Below are positions 63,375 to 64,000 of a DNA stretch of 64,000 nt, piece after piece. The DNA is taken from contig JASKMD010000020.1 in assembly GCA_030144725.1 (NCBI GenBank), positions 6,393,518-6,457,517 of the forward strand. Reading direction: 5' to 3'. The position numbers were made by a program, and so were the translations under genes. Every line of letters starts with the position of its first letter. The stretch's first letter is position 1. The DNA is from Haematococcus lacustris (lineage: Eukaryota > Chlorophyta > Chlorophyceae > Chlamydomonadales > Haematococcaceae). The notes under the pieces are model-generated. The model ran no database searches, was not told where the DNA came from, and worked only from the letters and a program-made list of their open reading frames with translations.

Positions 63375-64000
63375 TAAACAGAACCCTGAACCACAGCCCT
63401 GAGCACCCTAAACCAAGACCTGAGCCACCTGAACCACGACCTGAGCCACCTGAACCAAGACCTGAACCACCTGAACAAAGACCTGAACACCCTGAATCAA
63501 GACCTGAGCCACCTGAACATAGACCTGAGCCACCTGAACCAAGACCTGAACCACCTGAACCAAGACCTGAACCACCTGAACCAAGACCTGAACCCCCTGA
63601 ACATAGACCTGAGCCACCTGAACCAAGACCTGAACCACCTGAACCAAGACCTGAACACCCTGAACATAGACATGAGCCACCTGAACATAGACCTGAACCA
63701 CCTGAACATAGACCTGAACCACCTGAACCAAGACCTGAACACCCTGAACATAGACCTGAACCACCTGAACATAGACCTGAACCACCTGAACATAGACCTG
63801 AGCCACCTGAACCAAGACCTGAACACCCTGAACCAAGACCTGAGCACCCTGAACCAAGACCTGAACCACCTGAACATAGACCTGAACCACCTGAACCAAG
63901 ACCTGAACCACCTGAACCAAGACCTGAACCACCTAAACATAGACCTGAACCACCTGAACCAAGACCTGAACCACCTGAACATAGACCTGAACCACCTGAA
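63375..64000 (-). repeat. 21-bp minisatellite, runs off the window
   Basis: About 30 copies of ACCTGAACCACCTGAACCAAG with CATAG and GAGCC variants. Read on the minus strand (GGTTCAGGTCTTGGTTCAGGT) it is the same family as the left part of the array at 47.86 kb, in the opposite orientation. The 21-bp period keeps frames open (VQVVQVL repeats); no gene is implied. Confidence 0.95.

Noticed and set aside
63408..63982. VQVVQVL and WFRWFRS repeat ORFs
   Set aside because: By-products of a 21-bp minisatellite.

Overview
This window looks like repeat-rich nuclear DNA of a green alga, most likely of the Chlamydomonadales. The grounds are GC-rich genes split by GT-AG introns, LINEs of a type known from chlorophytes (reverse transcriptase, PHD-like finger, RNase H and a C-terminal restriction-like endonuclease), CACTA/tnp2-like transposases, and many mini- and microsatellites. 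TTAGGG-like tracts would fit lineages such as Haematococcus, but the genus is inference. I recognise no ordinary housekeeping gene. There is a 500-base assembly gap at 46001-46500.

Layout. 0.2-4.6 kb: 5'-truncated LINE ORF2 (minus). 4.6-11 kb: a second, Dualen/RandI-like LINE (minus), broken by a frameshift and by a SINE-like insert with 15-bp target duplications. 11.1-11.8 kb: tandem array built on a CATCTGCACAG core; related clusters lie at 18.6, 28.5 and 41 kb. 11.8-20.2 kb: a small membrane-protein gene and five paralogous F-box-like genes. 20.6-40.7 kb: large mobile element E1. 41.3-46 kb: a second repeat element with palindromic GGACCCTG arrays. 46.5-47.8 kb: start of another LINE (ORF1 and the first residues of ORF2). 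47.9-49.9 kb: 22-bp minisatellite. 50.1-63.2 kb: large mobile element E2, inverted relative to E1. 63.4-64 kb: 21-bp minisatellite related to the earlier one.

The main discovery candidate is the E1/E2 pair. Each has a divergent layout: a CACTA/tnp2-type transposase on one side and, on the other, a small nuclear-type gene followed by a very long intron-rich gene. In E1 the exons of the long gene join in frame at nearly every junction and encode OTU-like cysteine protease, Ala/Gly/Pro-rich linker, Ulp1-like (C48) protease, basic/acidic linkers, and a 2-oxoglutarate/Fe(II) dioxygenase with HxD...H...R. In E2 the same gene encodes an HMG-like segment, a degenerate Ulp1-like domain, a Pro/Ala-rich linker, a second Ulp1-like protease and the same dioxygenase. 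This recalls fungal KDZ transposons that carry TET/JBP dioxygenases and HMG proteins, but here the transposase is CACTA-like and the modules appear fused into one protein.

E1's transposase gene is itself split by a 4,036-bp nested element (35060-39095) with CACTC...GAGTG ends and a TT target duplication. Removing it in silico restores the reading frame exactly. E2's transposase lacks the central catalytic exons, so E2 looks non-autonomous. Introns in both elements have taken up (CCCTAG)n arrays, hairpins and a foldback.
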